Positions 17,818-26,015 of a DNA stretch of 64,000 bases are shown one piece after another. Both the position numbers and the translations under genes were made by a program. The stretch is from Janthinobacterium sp. PAMC25594 (GTDB lineage Bacteria; Pseudomonadota; Gammaproteobacteria; Burkholderiales; Burkholderiaceae_D). How positions within the stretch are numbered: the first letter of the stretch is position 1; each line of letters opens with the position of its first letter. The notes beneath the pieces were generated by a model, which was given only the letters and a program-made list of their open reading frames with translations, searched no databases and was not told the DNA's origin. The stretch lies in the NCBI RefSeq assembly GCF_019443505.1, contig NZ_CP080377.1:5270001-5334000 (forward strand), given 5' to 3'.

Positions 17818-18066
17818 CTAGGGCTTGGGCTGCGGCGTCGCCTGCGGGTCTTCCTCGGGCATTTTGATAGTCTTGATGTTGCTCCCGCGACTGACGCCAT
17901 TAATCTCTCGATTGTCGTTCGTCTTCGCCCCTTCCGATCTAATGCTTCCGACGCATGTCGCATCGCGTTGCGATGGGATGCGACAGTCCGCAGCCGACGC
18001 CGTGGCGCCCGACGCTGCAAGCATTGCCCCAAGAGCGGCGCTAAAAATGGATTTGCATGAAAACAT
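17818..18066 (-). CDS. Small exported protein downstream of traY-like gene
   Basis: An 82-residue protein. The ATG at 18066 has a strong AGGAGG seven bases upstream and opens a signal peptide (FSAALGAMLAASGATASA/AD). The mature part is about 57 residues, polar, with two Cys (DCRIPSQRDATC, probably a disulfide) and a Pro/Gln-rich tail. I do not recognise a family. It lies 89 bases after the traY-like gene on the same strand and next to attL, so it may serve the same transfer function, for example a periplasmic partner, but nothing in the sequence proves that. Confidence 0.6.
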   Translation of the reverse strand: MFSCKSIFSAALGAMLAASGATASAADCRIPSQRDATCVGSIRSEGAKTNDNREINGVSRGSNIKTIKMPEEDPQATPQPKP

Positions 18067-18155
18067 ATTCCCTCCTGTGGGCCAGTTCCAAGCCCTTCTG
18101 ATAGATTGCGCCAAGGCTGGATGCAGAGCAAGGCCTCGGCGCTCTTCCTTCGCGC

Positions 18156-20501
18156 TTATTGCTCTCCGGGGCCGCGTGTAGGGCGCGCCTGCGAGCTTCG
18201 GGCGGGCGCCTGCTGGATTCCTCCGGGCTTGGCCTGCGTCGCTGTCTGCGGGCCTCCTGCGTCGCCTGCCGACGCGCCGCGAGCGCTTGGGCTGTCGCTG
18301 TCGGGCATTGCGTCTTGCTTCTCTGTCGTCGCTGCTCCCGGCTGCTCCTTGCCGCCGCCGTCGCCGCCTTCCTTGCCCTCCTTCTTGTCGCCACCCCTGC
18401 CGCCTTGGCGGGATAGCGATTTCGTTGCTGCTGCAACACTTGCCGCGCCTGCGGCGCCTGCGATCTTCTCGCCAGCTCCGCCCAAGCCTGTTGCAGCTTC
18501 GCCCATTTGCTCTTTGCCACCGCCAACCCAGCGCAAGATATCGGAGCCGATTTTGTGAATGAATCCGATGACGTGCTTGATAAGATAGACGGCTGAACCA
18601 AAGTAGATCGCGATCATCATGATCGACGTTCCAAGACCGGCGAGCGAGCCAGTTTGCGACATCTTGAACGCTGATGCAAAGACTTCATTGAACGCGCCGA
18701 GCACGGGGCCGAGAGCGGTCAACGCGGCGACATAGCCGAGCGTGATAAGGCCGGGCCGCAGCGTCACGCCAAGAAGCAACAAATAGCCTTGCCGGGCATT
18801 GCCCGCCAAGCCGTCACCGTGGGGATTCAAGTGCATCACCGCCCACAATGGCGCCGCAATTACAGCCTCAATGCATAGCAACAGCCATCCGCATGTGGCG
18901 CCGAAATAGAGCAAGAAAGGCAGCATTGGCAAGAAGACGGCCCCGCTCGCGGCGAAGACGAGGAGCGTCGAACAAATGGCTATCATTATCCAGCCGACAG
19001 CATTAAGAGCGCCCACCGCAGCGCCTGCAATAGCTTTCGATGTGCCGAGTGTGAGCACGCCGAGCACCTCGCCCCACGCGCTTCCATTCGTTGCCTTCGT
19101 CGCTTCGCTCGCTCCGACCATCGCCACACCTGCGACAATGCCCAGCTCGGCACCGACCATTAAATTATCGCAGAAGTCTTTCATTGCCATCAGCGGGTGC
19201 CGATCTTGATTGAGCGTGAGAGCGCCCAAAACCCCATCGGTGAAAATTGAGGCGCTCAGGTCTTTGGCGACGCGCGACAGTGGATTGCTCGAATCTCCGA
19301 CGCGTCCCGCCGCGTCTACTACGTCTTTGTCTGCGATGCGTGCGCCGCCACTGCGAGACACAATGCCCGCGAGAGCTTGAACAAATTTGCCAGTATCGCC
19401 GCCAGCGGCGTAGCTATTCGAGTCGAGACTTGGGGACGTAGCTGTCGGAACGTCGGCAATTGCTCGCCGAACTTCGCCCTGCATCTGAGCCGATTTCATA
19501 AACCACGCACCAGCCAACAACCAGCCATCTTCCTTAGCGGCGTCCATAAATTTCTTCATGTCGTCCTTCTGCGTGAAGACGCTCGCGGACGCGGCGACGG
19601 TCTTTTGATATTGAGAAATTGAGGCGTTCACTGCGGCGATGACGTTCGGCTCCTTGCCCTCATCCTTGGCGAAGGCCACGACTTCGAGGGCTATCTTGTT
19701 CATGTCTTTCTCCATCGTCGAGAGGGCCGCGATGTGAGCATCCTGCACAGTGTTGAGAGCGCTCGGGTCTGTCGTTGTGCCAAGCAATGATGCCTTAGTT
19801 TTTGCTGCGGCGAGGCGGATCGTGTTGTAAGCGACGCCGCCGCAATCATTCCCGCCATTGATGCCGTAAAACCGCGCGCCGACGCTGCTCTTTGCTGTCA
19901 TTTTTGAATTCATGCCTTCGACTACGCCGCTGTTATAGCCCTCAACGCATAGCTGCGAGATAAGCACGCCCTTGGCAAGCTCGGCAACAGCTGGCATGAC
20001 AATGGTCGGAGCCATCCCTTCGACAGTGCTCGTCGCGTCAATGTATTTGCTCCAAACATTATCAGCAAAGGCGACGCCTTGCCCGATAAGGAAACCGAAA
20101 AGCATCTGAGCGACGCAATAGCCGCCCGCCACTGGCACGACCATGCCGACGCCGAGAGCTGTTCGGATGGGTATCCACATGCTGCTCCACTGCTTGCCCA
20201 GCATGTCGCCGTCGTGAGCGGTCTGCATCGCTCCGACAACGAGAGTATATGCAGCGATGATGCCGCCGATGGTCATCATGCCCGCATTAAAGACGCCCAT
20301 AGTTTTCTCGAAGGCACCGGGAACGCCGCCGCATTCTGAGAACATCGAGCCAAAAATGGGGACGAGGAAGAGTTTAACGGCCTGCGAATTGCAAGAGACT
20401 TCGAAGAACGCCGCCGCATTCGCGGCGGTGGGCAAGAGGCCAAGGCCAAGCAGTGTGAAAAACTTCCACGCCCTCGCGGCCCATTTCGTCATGTTATTCA
20501 T
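18156..20501 (-). CDS. DotA/TraY family conjugal transfer membrane protein
   Basis: A 781-residue integral membrane protein of the family that includes Legionella DotA and IncI plasmid TraY. The signal-like N-terminus (FFTLLGLGLLPTAANA) is followed by the family's conserved block (MMTIGGIIAAYTLVVGAM, TAHDGDMLGKQWSSMWIP, RTALGVGMVVPV). A long periplasmic stretch (residues 145-460) leads to a group of hydrophobic helices at 490-665, and a Gly/Lys/Glu-rich tail without predicted structure fills 685-781. In R64, TraY is an inner-membrane part of the mating apparatus and is the donor protein recognised by the exclusion protein ExcA. The ATG overlaps the stop of the preceding gene (ATGA) and follows GGAGG. 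Confidence 0.85.
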   Translation of the reverse strand: MNNMTKWAARAWKFFTLLGLGLLPTAANAAAFFEVSCNSQAVKLFLVPIFGSMFSECGGVPGAFEKTMGVFNAGMMTIGGIIAAYTLVVGAMQTAHDGDMLGKQWSSMWIPIRTALGVGMVVPVAGGYCVAQMLFGFLIGQGVAFADNVWSKYIDATSTVEGMAPTIVMPAVAELAKGVLISQLCVEGYNSGVVEGMNSKMTAKSSVGARFYGINGGNDCGGVAYNTIRLAAAKTKASLLGTTTDPSALNTVQDAHIAALSTMEKDMNKIALEVVAFAKDEGKEPNVIAAVNASISQYQKTVAASASVFTQKDDMKKFMDAAKEDGWLLAGAWFMKSAQMQGEVRRAIADVPTATSPSLDSNSYAAGGDTGKFVQALAGIVSRSGGARIADKDVVDAAGRVGDSSNPLSRVAKDLSASIFTDGVLGALTLNQDRHPLMAMKDFCDNLMVGAELGIVAGVAMVGASEATKATNGSAWGEVLGVLTLGTSKAIAGAAVGALNAVGWIMIAICSTLLVFAASGAVFLPMLPFLLYFGATCGWLLLCIEAVIAAPLWAVMHLNPHGDGLAGNARQGYLLLLGVTLRPGLITLGYVAALTALGPVLGAFNEVFASAFKMSQTGSLAGLGTSIMMIAIYFGSAVYLIKHVIGFIHKIGSDILRWVGGGKEQMGEAATGLGGAGEKIAGAAGAASVAAATKSLSRQGGRGGDKKEGKEGGDGGGKEQPGAATTEKQDAMPDSDSPSARGASAGDAGGPQTATQAKPGGIQQAPARSSQARPTRGPGEQ

Positions 20502-20932
20502 TGCTGCCCTCCATTTTGTTTTTGTTCTTCGTTGTCGTAGCTAATCAACGCTCGAAGCCGCGCCTTGCGGTCGTGTTCTGCTAGTCGCTGCCGCTGTTTT
20601 TCTTCCTTCTCTTCCGCTTGCTCTTGATTCTTCGCCAGCCGCTTCGCCTCGCGCTCGGCGGCTTCGCGGGATAGCTTCCTGTCGATGTGTTTGCTTGGGC
20701 GGCAGAAGGCCCGCCATGCGTTCGGCGAGGATTGCCAGAAGGCGACGAGGCCGAAGGCGAGGACGATGATAAGGGCCACCATCGCGGGGGCTTCGGCGAT
20801 TCGCTCAAAGACATTTTTAAGAAAATCGACGACTATCGCGACGATGAAAAAGGCGACGACGATGCTCGTCCTGACAACGTGGCCGGGGGCGCGCCTAAGC
20901 GCTTGAATGATTTCGCCGCGGTGCTCTGCCAT
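20498..20932 (-). CDS. Two-TM membrane protein with charged coiled-coil tail, coupled to traY-like gene
   Basis: A 144-residue protein. Two hydrophobic helices (SIVVAFFIVAIVVDFL at 23-38 and MVALIIVLAFGLVAFW at 51-66) precede a highly charged helical tail (REAAEREAKRLAKNQEQAEE and on) likely to be cytoplasmic. I chose the ATG at 20932 because it has GGGAGA at good spacing; the longer reading to 21361 overlaps the relaxase gene in another frame. The stop overlaps the traY-like ATG. No family is recognised. Position next to a TraY homologue and the membrane-plus-cytoplasmic layout make an exclusion or TraY-assembly role possible, which is inference only. Confidence 0.7.
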   Translation of the reverse strand: MAEHRGEIIQALRRAPGHVVRTSIVVAFFIVAIVVDFLKNVFERIAEAPAMVALIIVLAFGLVAFWQSSPNAWRAFCRPSKHIDRKLSREAAEREAKRLAKNQEQAEEKEEKQRQRLAEHDRKARLRALISYDNEEQKQNGGQQ

Positions 20933-20995
20933 GCCTTTCTCCCGTGTGTGTATGTGTTCATTTTTAACACACGAAAAGCGCCGGGGCCAGGCCGC

Positions 20996-21053
20996 CGGGC
21001 GCCTGATTTTCGGCGCCCGATTGGCGGCGAGCGCTGCTTCGCAACGCTCGCCG
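20996..21053. promoter_or_regulatory. Two hairpins between relaxase and traY-like genes
   Basis: CGGGCGCC/GGCGCCCG (20996-21003 with 21012-21019) and CGGCGAGCG/CGCTCGCCG (21025-21033 with 21045-21053) stand side by side in the 127-base gap. Without T runs they are not clear terminators; they could stabilise or attenuate the message between the relaxase and the membrane-protein genes. Confidence 0.45.
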
Positions 21054-21059
21054 GTTGCT

Positions 21060-24000
21060 CTACGCTCGCGGCGCTCGCGTAGGTTGAACGCTTGGCGGCT
21101 GCGCTTCGCGCTGCCTGCGCGCGGCCAAGCGTGAAGCCATCGAGGGCAAGGCGGGGGCTTCCGTGGCCGCTTCCTTGGCGATTTCCTCGGGCTTGGCGGC
21201 GGTGGGTATCGCTTCGGCCTTGGTTGGTAAAGGGTGGGATTCATGCGGCTTTTTAGCAGCCTCTGGCGGCAGAGCTGGCGGGCGCTGCTCGCCCGCTTCC
21301 TTGGCGATTTCGGTGGGCAAGGTCTCGCTAACAGGATCGGCCTTGGGTGTCGGCAAGGCATTGGGGAGCGGTGGAACGGCTGGCGGCTGGCTCTCGCTCT
21401 TCGAGCGCGTGGCCTCGGCCAGTGCCTCGGCCATGGCGGCAGGCTTGTCTAGCGCTTGCTCGATGATCTTGCGTTGCTCGTCGTCGAGATAGTCAAGCGA
21501 ATAATCGGCGCTCTTGTCAACGCTGAGAGCGCGGCCTAGCGTTTTTAGAGTCGTGTCCTTGCCCTTGCCGTCGAAGGTCTTCGAGGAAAATAGAACAGTT
21601 TCGGCGGTCGAGCGGCTGGCTGCAACGTAGCCATTTTGCTGGCATGCTCGCTCGTCGATGTATGCGAACGCTTTCGCGACTGTCGCGCCTTGTGCTCCGA
21701 CCGCTGTCGAGCAATATGCGTAGGATAGATTAGCGTAGTCCCGGAGGCCTATTTTTAGCTCTGTCCCGTTCGCGTGTTGCAACGTTAGAAAGGTCTCGCC
21801 ACTGGGCGCCTTGCCGACATGCGAAACCGTGCAAGTCTCGCCATTTCGGACTTGCTCGCCGCTTTTTAGCTTTTTGTTTTTCGTGAATTTCAAGCGGTCG
21901 CCCGTGCGGATTTCGACGGCAAAGGCTTCTGTCCCCTTCGAGTTCTCGAATTGCATGAAGTGGGCCACCTTGCCCAGCTCGCCGCGCTCGATCAAGAGCC
22001 TGCGGGCTTCGTCGTTGACGATCTTGGCTTGCTTGTGTGTGCTTGCCATCGCGATTTTTTCGGTCATAGGTTTCTCGTCGTTGATGTATGAATAAGCCAA
22101 GGCCCGAAGCGCGGCGCCCGGATTCTCGAACGCTTTAAAGCAATCATTTGCGGCGAATGTCGTCAAGCCTTCGATGCCTCGGCCTTCTTTCATGTCGTGA
22201 ACGGCGGCGAGGTGCCAGCCGATTTTTTGGCGCTCAATGTCTGAGAGAGTGGCATGGGCGTGAGTCTCTTGCATGCTCGCAAACCAGCCGCCGCCGCGCG
22301 CGATAGCTCCAAATTGGGCTTTGTCGCCGATAAAAATAAGTTTGGCGCCCGTGGCGTCGCTCGCTTGCAACAGCTCCAAAATTTGAGCGCTGCCGACCAT
22401 GGCGGCTTCGTCAACTATGATCGTGTCCCGCTCGCTTAGCTTAGTCTTGCCGCTCTTGATGGAAAAAAGAAGACTGTGAAGCGTCCCGCCCTTGCCGATG
22501 CCCGCTCCACTCTTCAAGCCTTCCGCCGCGACTGCGGCGAGGCTGACGCCGTGGACAGTCTGCCCGCTGGCCTCTTCAAGATCGCGAACAGCTCCCGCCG
22601 CGAAAGATTTGCCTGTGCCTGCTGAACCCTGCACCAAGCCGACGCGGCCACACGTTGCGAGCGCCTCGGCCATTTTTCGCTGTTCATCTTTAATCTTCAC
22701 AGGCTTGCCGAACTTTGCCGACATGCTCGTCTCGTAGCGTGTCATTGCGGCGGCGGTTGCCTGCTCGCTGCGGTCGTGCCGGTGGTCTTGCGTTGCCGCT
22801 TCGTAGAGCTTCGCCAGCTTGATCTCTTCGACGAGAGCGGCGGCGGTTGTGTAGAGCTTGCGGCGCTTGGGCGCTTGCGGGACTTTGCGGGCATGCCGCA
22901 ATGCGTTGATCTTGTCGCTTTTGAGTTCGTGCAAGCCCAAATCGAAGATGGCCGCATCTTTCAAAAATTCGTCCGTGACTCTAATGCACTCATCTCGCGA
23001 TAGTCCACCGTTCCGAGCAGCTTTCTGAGCGACAGCGCAAAGCAAATCTTTGCGCTCAAAGGTGCTTTTGTTTTCTGTGAGAGCGTCCGCAAGCTCTTGA
23101 ACATTGAGTGCCGCAAGGGCATTTTGTTTTGGCGCTTTTCTGAGCGCTTCGATAGCCTTTGCATCGAGACCAAAAGCCGCTCCGCGAATAGCCCAGCCTT
23201 CCCGCATATCCTCAGGGGTTGGCTCCTCTTTCGCTTTCCGAGTGTTTGCCCATGCCCTCTTGTCGTCGCTCGGGTTGCTCATGTCGAGGCCTTTGGCCTC
23301 CGCGTGGGCCATAATTTCGGCATGACGCTGTGAAAATTCTAGCTCAGCCTCCTCGCTGATTCCCGCGACTTTAAAAGCCCAGCCGTTTCGTGGGCTTTCT
23401 TCGATGCCGAAACCAAGGCGGCCCAAATTCTTCGCAAGCTCGCTTGCGTAGATGCTGCCGGTTTCTTTTTGCAGTGTTCTAATGTCTCGCTCGTCGAGTG
23501 ATCCCCAGCTACCATCCTCGCGCCGTGCCGCCGCAAAGATGACGTTATGACTGTGCAAGTTGGGGTCTATTCCTCGCTCGCCCTCGCGTGTCGCGAAGTG
23601 CAGGAAGCTCGCCACTGCCATGCCGTCGCACTTCTCGCGCCGTTGCCCGCCTTGGCCCGTCGCGATTTCTAGCTGCGTCCCCATCCATTCGATTGCAACA
23701 GCGTTCGCCTCTGCGTGCGCTTTGATGATCTTAGCCCGCGTCGATTCTGACGCAAAGGCCATCAGCAAGTCCACGCTTTTCGGCGGCGTCATCACGCAAT
23801 CGAAGCCTAGCTTTTCCCTTTTCTTGCTGCCCGCGTTTGTCGTTAGCTTGCTCTCGTCGCTCGGGTTTAAACCTTCCAGCAATCGCTCGAATCCCCTCGC
23901 AGTTACCGCCTTACCTGCGATTCCCAAAGCCTTTGCTCCGCCGCCAAGGTAGATGCTCGGGCTACCTTTCTCGCCGTCTTTCTTGACGTAATAAGCTGAG

Positions 24001-24074
24001 CAAACGGATTCAAGCAAATAGCTTTTAGCGTCTTCGGCGTTTGATCTGTCGATAGTATGCGGCGCTGTCATCAT
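21060..24074 (-). CDS. MobF-family relaxase/helicase (TrwC/TraI-like)
   Basis: A 1,004-residue conjugative relaxase. Residues 1-290 form the TrwC-type nickase: candidate catalytic tyrosines Tyr28 and Tyr29 in SAYY, the family block FDCVMTPPKSVDLL (91-104) and the metal-binding three-His set His159, His174, His176 (FLH ... LHSH). A RecD-like helicase follows, with Walker A GSAGTGKS at 483-490 and Walker B VDEAAM near 554, then motifs up to YCSTAVGAQGATV around 785. A Pro/Ala-rich tail (about 880-1004) ends the protein. It would nick oriT, stay bound to the strand and unwind it. It ends a run of four genes joined by ATGA overlaps and lacks a TrwB-like coupling protein neighbour. Confidence 0.93.
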   Translation of the reverse strand: MMTAPHTIDRSNAEDAKSYLLESVCSAYYVKKDGEKGSPSIYLGGGAKALGIAGKAVTARGFERLLEGLNPSDESKLTTNAGSKKREKLGFDCVMTPPKSVDLLMAFASESTRAKIIKAHAEANAVAIEWMGTQLEIATGQGGQRREKCDGMAVASFLHFATREGERGIDPNLHSHNVIFAAARREDGSWGSLDERDIRTLQKETGSIYASELAKNLGRLGFGIEESPRNGWAFKVAGISEEAELEFSQRHAEIMAHAEAKGLDMSNPSDDKRAWANTRKAKEEPTPEDMREGWAIRGAAFGLDAKAIEALRKAPKQNALAALNVQELADALTENKSTFERKDLLCAVAQKAARNGGLSRDECIRVTDEFLKDAAIFDLGLHELKSDKINALRHARKVPQAPKRRKLYTTAAALVEEIKLAKLYEAATQDHRHDRSEQATAAAMTRYETSMSAKFGKPVKIKDEQRKMAEALATCGRVGLVQGSAGTGKSFAAGAVRDLEEASGQTVHGVSLAAVAAEGLKSGAGIGKGGTLHSLLFSIKSGKTKLSERDTIIVDEAAMVGSAQILELLQASDATGAKLIFIGDKAQFGAIARGGGWFASMQETHAHATLSDIERQKIGWHLAAVHDMKEGRGIEGLTTFAANDCFKAFENPGAALRALAYSYINDEKPMTEKIAMASTHKQAKIVNDEARRLLIERGELGKVAHFMQFENSKGTEAFAVEIRTGDRLKFTKNKKLKSGEQVRNGETCTVSHVGKAPSGETFLTLQHANGTELKIGLRDYANLSYAYCSTAVGAQGATVAKAFAYIDERACQQNGYVAASRSTAETVLFSSKTFDGKGKDTTLKTLGRALSVDKSADYSLDYLDDEQRKIIEQALDKPAAMAEALAEATRSKSESQPPAVPPLPNALPTPKADPVSETLPTEIAKEAGEQRPPALPPEAAKKPHESHPLPTKAEAIPTAAKPEEIAKEAATEAPALPSMASRLAARRQREAQPPSVQPTRAPRA

Positions 24075-24334
24075 AATCTTCCCCTCTTTTTTTGCTGCTT
24101 CTGCTTGTCCGATTCCAGCCTTATCGCCGCAAGCTTTTTTGCCGCTTCTCTCGCCGCTTTCGCTGCGCTGTCCGCTTGCTCTTCGAATGCTCTCAGCGTC
24201 TCTTCTGTGATGTATTCATCTGTGCTTAGAATGTCGCAAAGCTCTTGCCTTGTCGCAATTTTTAAAGCCCTCGCGGCTCGAAAGGCGGCGAGGGCTTTGG
24301 TCATGTTCTTGAAAGCTAAGGCGGGTTTTTTCAT
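24071..24334 (-). CDS. Small helical protein of the relaxase operon
   Basis: An 87-residue, strongly basic protein predicted to be mostly helical, with an Ala/Lys-rich coiled-coil second half and a Lys/Gln/Arg tail. It overlaps both neighbours by ATGA (with the RHH gene at 24331-24334 and with the relaxase at 24071-24074). No known family is recognised; operon position suggests a relaxosome accessory factor. Confidence 0.65.
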   Translation of the reverse strand: MKKPALAFKNMTKALAAFRAARALKIATRQELCDILSTDEYITEETLRAFEEQADSAAKAAREAAKKLAAIRLESDKQKQQKKRGRL

Positions 24335-24672
24335 CGCTTCGACTCTTGTTGCTTCTCGATTCCGAGTATGTCAGCAAGGGCTTCGATGGCTTGATAGATG
24401 CTATTGCTATCTTCATCGCGTAGCAGTTTTTCCGACATTCTCCGCCGCTCATGCTCTTCAAGAATTTGAACGATTGCCGCGTGTCGCTGCTCTGCTTGCT
24501 CCAACATTTTTGATGCTTGGCAATGCCCGGCCAAGGCGTCGCGCATCAGATCGGCCCGCGTCTTTCCAGCCGCCGCCGCCAAGGCGTCCAGTTCTTCGAC
24601 GAGATCGACGGCAACGCGGACATGCAACGCCGCCATGCTTTTAGCCTTTGGCTTTTGCTTTTGGTTTTTCAT
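24331..24672 (-). CDS. Ribbon-helix-helix DNA-binding protein, probable relaxosome accessory/autorepressor
   Basis: A 113-residue protein. Residues 15-45 (LHVRVAVDLVEELDALAAAAGKT, then RADLMRDAL) fit the beta-strand, helix, helix pattern of RHH domains, where alternating polar residues of the strand read the major groove. The rest is a charged helical region. The ATG at 24672 overlaps the upstream stop (ATGA), so I use it instead of the 12-codon longer reading. In MobF systems such as R388, the RHH protein TrwA binds oriT and represses the relaxase operon; this protein is in the matching place, and repeated GGATAC sites lie just upstream of its operon. Confidence 0.7.
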   Translation of the reverse strand: MKNQKQKPKAKSMAALHVRVAVDLVEELDALAAAAGKTRADLMRDALAGHCQASKMLEQAEQRHAAIVQILEEHERRRMSEKLLRDEDSNSIYQAIEALADILGIEKQQESKR

Positions 24673-24938
24673 TGTTGGCCTCTCGCTGCTCGAATTTGTT
24701 CTCGGCATGCTTCAATAGCGGCATCAATTGCCAAAGCTTGCTTGGCCATGATGGCCTCTTTCTCCAACTTTTCGACAGCCTCTTGCGTCTCTTCTTCTAA
24801 CTCTTCGAAGAATTTGACCGCTGCAATTTCGAAAAATTTTTCGACGGTCATGCCGCGAAATTTTAGAAGCGAAGGAAGCCCAGCGGCCACCTCTGCCGGG
24901 ATTTTGAAGTGCGCAAGCACCGAATTTTTGAAAATCAT
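24669..24938 (-). CDS. First gene of relaxase operon, unknown function
   Basis: An 89-residue protein with the ATG at 24938, preceded by GGGGAG nine bases upstream. The sequence is largely helical: IPAEVAAGLPSLLKFRGMTVEKFFE followed by a Glu/Ala-rich coiled coil. A longer reading from a GTG at 25103 (144 residues) stays open, but it lacks a ribosome site and would place inverted repeats inside the gene; I favour the short form with moderate confidence. No family recognised. Confidence 0.55.
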   Translation of the reverse strand: MIFKNSVLAHFKIPAEVAAGLPSLLKFRGMTVEKFFEIAAVKFFEELEEETQEAVEKLEKEAIMAKQALAIDAAIEACREQIRAARGQQ

Positions 24939-24986
24939 CTTTTTATGCTCCCCGTTTTTGCATAGCGTTACATGAGTGCTTTTCGC

Positions 24987-25111
24987 GTGTATCTGAAAAA
25001 GATACACCTCCCCCCCTTTAACCTCCTCTAAGCTCTCATGGCCCGGAGTTGGATACAATAGCCGCCCATCTGAAACGCGTAGCCGCGTCGGCGACGTATC
25101 CACCGGATACG
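24987..25111. promoter_or_regulatory. Cluster of GATAC-type inverted repeats upstream of relaxase operon
   Basis: GTGTATC-N7-GATACAC at 24987-25007, a single GGATAC at 25051 and CGTATCC-N3-GGATACG at 25095-25111. Five copies of one short word in 125 bases in front of an operon encoding an RHH protein look like an autoregulatory operator, and could also be relaxosome binding sites. Confidence 0.55.
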
Positions 25112-25815
25112 CGGCAACGCCTGAGCCGCTGCGGGTTTGCCGCGTGTTCGGTGCTGTTTCGGTCTACGCTTTCTTTGCGTGTCTGTGTCACCTGAGAATG
25201 CGAGCACAAACCGGCGCGCATTTTGGTGAATAGCTGGCCCTGCTGCGGGTTTGCCGCGAACACGCCGGGGCGTGAAGTGTGTCGCCGCTTTTGCTTTTTG
25301 GGTCGCTCTTGGATTTAACCGACAGGTTAGTAATGTGCATGAGTATCAGCTTTTGAATTTGCGCGGGGCGTTTTTGGGATGTGTCTCGCGAGCGAGGCAT
25401 AGCCCGAAAATGCCCCGCGTTTTTCTCTGTTCCCGCGTTTTTGACCTTTTCCCCGCGCACGGGTTTTTTTTCGATGTTTGAATTTTTTGCGGCGAAGCGG
25501 GAAAAATTTCCGGCGCCTTGGCTTGCCCTTGACTCGCTCCATCTTTTATTTTTCCGCTCGCTTGCCCGCCGCTTTTTGAAGTCGCCCAGGGCTAAGCATG
25601 GATTTTTTTTGACTGTTTGCCCCGCCCTTGGCCCGCTCGCCTTTTTATTTTCCCGCTCGCTTGCCGTCTGCTTTCTTGAAAAATTTCCGCCGCTCGCTCC
25701 TGATTTTTTTGACGCGCCTCGACCGCTTCCCGCTTGATTCTGCAAAACTTTTTTGGACAAGTCCGAGCCGCTCGAAGTGGGGGCGGCAGCCGGGCGTTCT
25801 TTCGGTTCACCGCCC

Positions 25816-25870
25816 CCAGCCCCGCAGGGGGCTGGCCCACCGTCTCCCAGGGCTGGCTCCACCAGCCCTG
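25816..25870. repeat. Twin hairpins before the pilin gene
   Basis: CCAGCCCC/GGGGCTGG (loop of four) and CAGGGCTGG/CCAGCCCTG (loop of five) follow each other with 12 bases between them. Arms of the two hairpins are also partly complementary to each other, so alternative pairing is possible. Confidence 0.7.
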
Positions 25871-25879
25871 CCACCGTCC

Positions 25880-25988
25880 GAAGATCGTCCGATGTTCGTC
25901 AGCCGTCGCTCCGCTCGTCGTTTGATGTTCGTCTTGGGATTGTTTGAGGTTCGTCGATGCGCGATGCTTTTAGCGTTCGAGATTCGTC
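25880..25988 (+). repeat. TTCGTC repeats at multiples of 11 bases
   Basis: Five ten-base words of the form GAnGnTCGTC start at 25880, 25891, 25924, 25946 and 25979. Steps are 11, 33, 22 and 33 bases, all multiples of 11, so all face the same side of the helix. They end 28 bases before the pilin ATG. Confidence 0.6.
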
Positions 25989-26015
25989 GGGCAATCACAC
26001 CAAGGAGATTTAAAA

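Larger units (their letters stand above)
25104..26015. other. Complex 0.9-kb region without a credible gene, candidate oriT zone
   Basis: No reading frame here looks protein-like; the longest (25188-25874, minus) is a low-complexity Lys/Arg/Ser product. Structure seen: a 17-bp direct repeat (25128-25144 and 25242-25258) whose right flanks GCGTGTTCG and CGAACACGC form a 9-bp inverted repeat; two imperfect T-rich repeats of about 90 bases offset by 99 bases (from 25526 and 25625); hairpins at 25816-25835 and 25848-25870; and phased TTCGTC words at 25880-25988. It separates the leftward relaxase operon from the rightward pilin gene, where MobF systems often keep oriT. Confidence 0.5.

Noticed and set aside
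25188..25874. 228-codon Lys/Arg/Ser-rich frame upstream of the relaxase operon
   Set aside because: No ribosome site, composition follows the T-rich opposite strand, and the C-terminal third has no protein-like pattern; kept only as a finding about repeats.
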